This document shows, in pieces, positions 7,601-10,183 of a stretch of DNA of 10,183 nucleotides. Source of the stretch: an uncultured Pseudorhodoferax sp. (lineage in GTDB: Bacteria > Pseudomonadota > Gammaproteobacteria > Burkholderiales > Burkholderiaceae); assembly GCA_913776795.1 (NCBI GenBank), contig CAJYRH010000654.1, positions 1 through 10,183 of the forward strand. Direction: 5' to 3'. The translations under genes and the position numbers were made by a program. Every line of letters starts with the position of its first letter. Within the stretch, counting starts at the first letter, position 1. The notes below the pieces were generated by a model. It made no database searches. It saw nothing but the letters and a program-made list of their open reading frames with translations, and had not been told where the DNA came from.

Positions 7601-8833
7601 ATGAAGCCAGTTGTACGAATCGTTGCAGCCTCCGTGCTGATGGCCTGCGCGATGGGCGCCTTCGCCCAGAAGGGCGAGACGGTCAAGATCGCATGGATTG
7701 ACCCGCTGTCCGGCCTGATGGGCCCTGTGGGCAACAACCAGGTGAAGAGCTTCCAGTTCTTCGCCGAGAAGTTCAACCAGAGCAACCCGGCCGGTGTGAA
7801 GTTCGAGGTCGTCCCATTCGACAACAAGCTGAGCCCCGCCGAAAGCCTGAACAACCTGAAGGCAGCGCTGGACCAGGGTGTGCGCTACATCACCCAGGGC
7901 AATGGCTCCTCTGTCGCCGCCGCGCTGATCGATGCGATCGACAAGCACAACGCGCGCAACCCCGGCAAGGAGGTGATCTACCTCAACCACTCGGCGGTGG
8001 ACCCGGACTTCACCAACAGCAAGTGCAACTACTGGCACTTCCGCTTCGATGCCGACACCTCGATGAAGATCGAGGCGCTGACCACCTACATGAAGGACCA
8101 GGCGGACATCAAGAAGGTCTACCTTCTCAACCAGAACTACTCGCATGGCCACCAGGTCGCCAAATTCGCCAAGGAGAACCTGGCGCGCAAGCGGCCCGAC
8201 GTGCAGGTCGTCGGCGAAGACCTGCACCCGCTGGCCCAGGTGCGCGATTTCGCGCCGTACATCGCCAAGATCAAGGCGTCCGGCGCCGACACGGTGATCA
8301 CGGGCAACTGGGGCTCCGATCTGGCCCTGCTGATCAAGGCGGCCAACGAGGGCGGCTACAACGGCAAGTTCTACACCTACTACGCCGGCATCACGGGATC
8401 GCCCACTGCGCTGGGCACCAACGGCGCTGGCCGCGTCTACCAGATCGCCTACAACCACTACAACATGGGCGGGCAGATGGGCAAGTGGGCCGACGAGTTC
8501 CAGAGCAAGTTCAAGGACGACTTCTACACCGGCTCGGTCATTCACATCTACAACGCGCTGTCCGAGGCCATGGCCAAGGCCAAGTCCACCGATCCGGTGA
8601 AAGTGGCCGCTGCGATGGAGGGACTGAAGTTCAAGAGCTTCAATGGCGACGTGGAGATGCGCAAGACAGACCACCAGCTGCAGCAGCCGCTGTACCTGAC
8701 CGTCTGGCAGAAGACCGACGCCAAATACCCCTACAGCCCGGAGAACACCGGCATGACGCTGGTTCCGGTCAAGACCTTCGAGTCGTACGTGTCCAGCACG
8801 CCGACCAGCTGCCAGATGAAGCGGCCCGGGTGA
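7601..8833 (+). CDS. ABC transporter periplasmic substrate-binding protein (LivJ/LivK type)
   Basis: A 410-aa type-I periplasmic binding protein (Peripla_BP_6 family) that captures a ligand and delivers it to the LivH/LivM-type permeases encoded next. The signal peptide covers residues 1-22 (R6, a hydrophobic core, AFA before Q23). C16 follows LMA, a poor lipobox, so release by signal peptidase I is more likely than lipidation. The first lobe opens with [17 protein letters not shown] (about 28-44), and the typical [21 protein letters not shown] segment lies in the second lobe. After maturation the protein has exactly two cysteines: C142 in [11 protein letters not shown] and C404 in TSCQMKRPG near the end; they could form a disulfide tying the tail to a lobe. 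It is longer than E. coli LivJ (about 367 aa). The ligand cannot be read from sequence; the neighbouring acyl-CoA ligase favours an organic acid over leucine. A terminator follows at 8873. Confidence 0.93.
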   Translation: MKPVVRIVAASVLMACAMGAFAQKGETVKIAWIDPLSGLMGPVGNNQVKSFQFFAEKFNQSNPAGVKFEVVPFDNKLSPAESLNNLKAALDQGVRYITQGNGSSVAAALIDAIDKHNARNPGKEVIYLNHSAVDPDFTNSKCNYWHFRFDADTSMKIEALTTYMKDQADIKKVYLLNQNYSHGHQVAKFAKENLARKRPDVQVVGEDLHPLAQVRDFAPYIAKIKASGADTVITGNWGSDLALLIKAANEGGYNGKFYTYYAGITGSPTALGTNGAGRVYQIAYNHYNMGGQMGKWADEFQSKFKDDFYTGSVIHIYNALSEAMAKAKSTDPVKVAAAMEGLKFKSFNGDVEMRKTDHQLQQPLYLTVWQKTDAKYPYSPENTGMTLVPVKTFESYVSSTPTSCQMKRPG

Positions 8834-8850
8834 GCGGTTTGCGGTGGCGC

Positions 8851-8869
8851 GGGCGGCTGGCGGCCGCCC
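8851..8869 (+). other. GC-only stem-loop after the binding-protein gene
   Basis: GGGCGGC (8851-8857) pairs perfectly with GCCGCCC (8863-8869) around a 5-nt loop, 17 bp past the stop codon and 3 nt before the terminator hairpin. Two stacked hairpins at this point would shield the upstream mRNA from 3' exonucleases. Confidence 0.5.
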
Positions 8870-8872
8870 AAC

Positions 8873-8909
8873 GGCCCGATCCAGATGTTCTGGCTCGGGC
8901 CAATTTTTT
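8873..8909 (+). terminator. Intrinsic terminator/attenuator between binding protein and permease genes
   Basis: GGCCCGA (8873-8879) pairs with TCGGGCC (8895-8901). After one T/C mismatch, CCAGA (8881-8885) pairs with TCTGG (8889-8893) around a TGT loop. AA and six T (8904-8909) follow. This is a textbook rho-independent terminator inside an apparent operon. Partial read-through would give much more binding-protein mRNA than permease mRNA, as expected for such transporters; full termination would require a permease promoter in the 36 bp before 8946, where I see none. Confidence 0.88.
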
Positions 8910-8945
8910 AGCGGTCGGCGCTTGCCGGGCGCTTGAGGTGAGGTG

Positions 8946-9980
8946 ATGGAGTTCTTCACGATCTCGATGCTCAACGGGCTGAGCTATGGCCTGCTGTTGT
9001 TCATGCTCAGCTCCGGGTTGACGCTGATCTTCAGCATGATGGGCGTGCTCAACTTCGCGCACGCCAGCTTCTACATGCTGGGCGCCTACGCGGGCTACAC
9101 CATCGTGCAGCTGGTCGGCTTCTGGCCGGCGCTGGTGCTGGCGCCCGTCGTGGTAGGCATGCTCGGTTCGCTGTTCGAGCGGCTTTGCCTGCGCAAGGTG
9201 CACAAATACGGCCATGTGCCGGAGCTGCTCGTCACGTTCGGCCTGTCCTTCGTGATCCTGGAGATCGTGCAGCTGGTCTGGGGGCGCACTGCCGTGCCGT
9301 TCACGCCTCCGCCGGTCCTGCAGGGTCCTGCCTTCACGTTGGTGCAGCATTCCGTGGACGGGCTCAGCCTGGTCTGGGGCGCGGCACCGGCCGGCATGTG
9401 CCAGGCGGCGGACGCCGCCGTGCGGGTGGTCTGCTCGCCCTTCCCGGCCACGCGCGGCTTCATGATGCTGGTCGCGGTGCTGATGTTGCTGGCGGTCTGG
9501 TTGCTGCTCACGCGCACACGCATCGGCCTCGTGATCCAGGCCGCGCTTACCCATCCCGAGGCGGTGGAATCGCTGGGCCACAACGTGCCGCGCGTGTTCA
9601 TGCTGGTGTTCGGTGCCGGCGCCGCACTCGCTGGGCTGGCCGGCGTGATCGGCGGTAGCACCTTCGTGACCGAGCCGGCGATGGCGGCCACGGTGGGCTC
9701 CATCATCTTCGTGGTGGTGGTGGTCGGTGGCATGGGCTCACTCGCCGGCGCATTCCTGGCCTCGCTGTTGATCGGCATCGTCCAGACCTTTGCCGTCGCA
9801 CTGGACCAGTCCATGGCCTCGGGCCTGCGCGCCTTGGGCATGGCCGTGACCGACCAGACCTTCGGCTATCCACTGCTCAAGCTCACCATCTCGCAGGTGG
9901 CGCCGATCCTGCCGTACCTCTTCCTGGTGCTGATCCTGATCTTCCGGCCCAAGGGCCTGCTCGGAACCCGCGAGGACTGA
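8946..9980 (+). CDS. livH: Branched-chain-type ABC transporter permease LivH
   Basis: A 344-aa inner membrane permease of the LivH family, one half of the translocation pore of a branched-chain amino acid/organic acid importer. Typical features: NGLSYGLLLFMLSSGLTLIF (10-29), GVLNFAHASFYMLGAY (33-48), hydrophobic helices near 61-80, 93-112, 172-188, 216-235, 251-280 and 318-333, the cytoplasmic EAVESLGHNV loop that contacts the ATPase, and the IFRPKGLLG ending. ATG at 8946 lies 7 nt behind GAGG (8935-8938); a GTG directly before it would add one residue. It is about 40 residues longer than E. coli LivH (308 aa), mainly through extended loops at about 118-170 and 284-317. The first loop has C152 and C163, 11 apart. 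The livM start follows 3 nt after the stop. The symbol names the family, not a proven substrate. Confidence 0.93.
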   Translation: MEFFTISMLNGLSYGLLLFMLSSGLTLIFSMMGVLNFAHASFYMLGAYAGYTIVQLVGFWPALVLAPVVVGMLGSLFERLCLRKVHKYGHVPELLVTFGLSFVILEIVQLVWGRTAVPFTPPPVLQGPAFTLVQHSVDGLSLVWGAAPAGMCQAADAAVRVVCSPFPATRGFMMLVAVLMLLAVWLLLTRTRIGLVIQAALTHPEAVESLGHNVPRVFMLVFGAGAALAGLAGVIGGSTFVTEPAMAATVGSIIFVVVVVGGMGSLAGAFLASLLIGIVQTFAVALDQSMASGLRALGMAVTDQTFGYPLLKLTISQVAPILPYLFLVLILIFRPKGLLGTRED

Positions 9981-9983
9981 TCG

Positions 9984-10183
9984 ATGAGTGCCCTTCCCAT
10001 GACTTCGCCGACCACCTACTACCGCTTCAAGCCGCTGAACCTGGGCCGCATCCTCGTGTGGGGCCTGTTCGCACTCGCGCTGATCGTGGCACCGCTGGTG
10101 TTCACCAGCAGCCTGGCGCTGACGATGCTCTCGCAGATCGGCTACCTGATCATCATCTGCCTGTCGTACAACATCCTGCTGGG
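9984..10183 (+). CDS. livM: Branched-chain-type ABC transporter permease LivM, N-terminal part (partial)
   Basis: The first 66 codons are in the window; the gene continues past the right edge. The ATG at 9984 has GAGGA at 9972-9976, 7 nt upstream and inside the end of livH, with 3 nt between livH stop and this start, so the two permeases are coupled. After a polar N-terminus (about residues 1-22, NLGRI) there is a hydrophobic helix (about 23-41), then a second one ending IIICLSYNILLG, which matches the start of the LivM core where the family continues with a Gly-rich FGHA motif. It should pair with LivH to form the membrane channel. ATPase genes are expected downstream. Confidence 0.88.
   Translation, partial: MSALPMTSPTTYYRFKPLNLGRILVWGLFALALIVAPLVFTSSLALTMLSQIGYLIIICLSYNILL

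Noticed and set aside
7601..7666. Lipoprotein signal for the binding protein (C16 after LMA)
   Set aside because: Met at the -2 position fits the lipobox poorly, and a good signal peptidase I site (AFA before Q23) follows.
3934..7854. A 1306-codon open frame on the - strand covering selO and running antisense through the ligase and into the binding-protein gene
   Set aside because: Only the part from 5445 down matches a protein family (SelO). The upstream 800 codons are low-complexity His/Ala/Gly/Val-rich sequence antisense to a clear acyl-CoA ligase, a common artefact of GC-rich coding DNA.
7550..8974. A 474-codon open frame antisense to the binding-protein gene
   Set aside because: It shows Val/Leu/His/Arg-biased shadow composition, while the opposite strand encodes a complete binding protein with signal peptide and ribosome binding site.

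Overview
The window is GC-rich, densely packed bacterial chromosome. Protein sequences, gene order and start-site style point to a betaproteobacterium of the Burkholderiales, most likely Comamonadaceae (inference from family resemblance and gene neighbourhood; no rRNA or other taxonomic marker is present). I see no mobile element, CRISPR array, tRNA or rRNA.

The layout has three blocks. (1) Bases 1-1778, + strand: leucine biosynthesis. The last 68 codons of one 2-isopropylmalate synthase (resembling the longer LeuA subfamily) are followed after 30 bp by a complete second synthase of the E. coli-like LeuA subfamily (512 aa). A strong hairpin at 1796-1821 separates it from the convergent block. 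(2) Bases 1842-5445, - strand: a tight five-gene run in transcription order selO, msrB, yciB, bolA and a secreted parvulin isomerase. Junctions are a 4-nt overlap, a 4-nt gap, a 1-nt overlap and an 8-nt gap, so this is almost certainly one translationally coupled operon. Its theme is redox repair and protein AMPylation (SelO, MsrB), Fe-S/morphology (BolA) and the cell envelope (YciB, PpiC). (3) Bases 5857-10183, + strand: an acyl-CoA synthetase of the DmdB / 3-(methylthio)propionyl-CoA ligase type, then a periplasmic substrate-binding protein, a LivH-type permease and the start of a LivM-type permease. This looks like an uptake-and-activation module for a carboxylic acid; the ATPase genes (livG/livF-like) probably lie beyond the right edge.

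The only long non-coding stretch is the 411-bp divergent region 5446-5856 between selO and the ligase. It must hold both promoters and contains two perfect 16-bp inverted repeats of the same design (7-bp arms, GG centre), which are candidate operators. A second regulatory point is a good intrinsic terminator at 8873-8909, between the binding-protein gene and the permeases. It would let the binding protein be made in excess over the membrane subunits.

Most genes belong to well-known families. I did not find a wholly new system. The points most worth following are the palindromes, the intra-operon terminator, the tandem LeuA types, the selO-msrB overlap (which covers the codons of SelO's conserved C-terminal cysteine region), and unusual cysteine pairs in the binding protein and the LivH permease.
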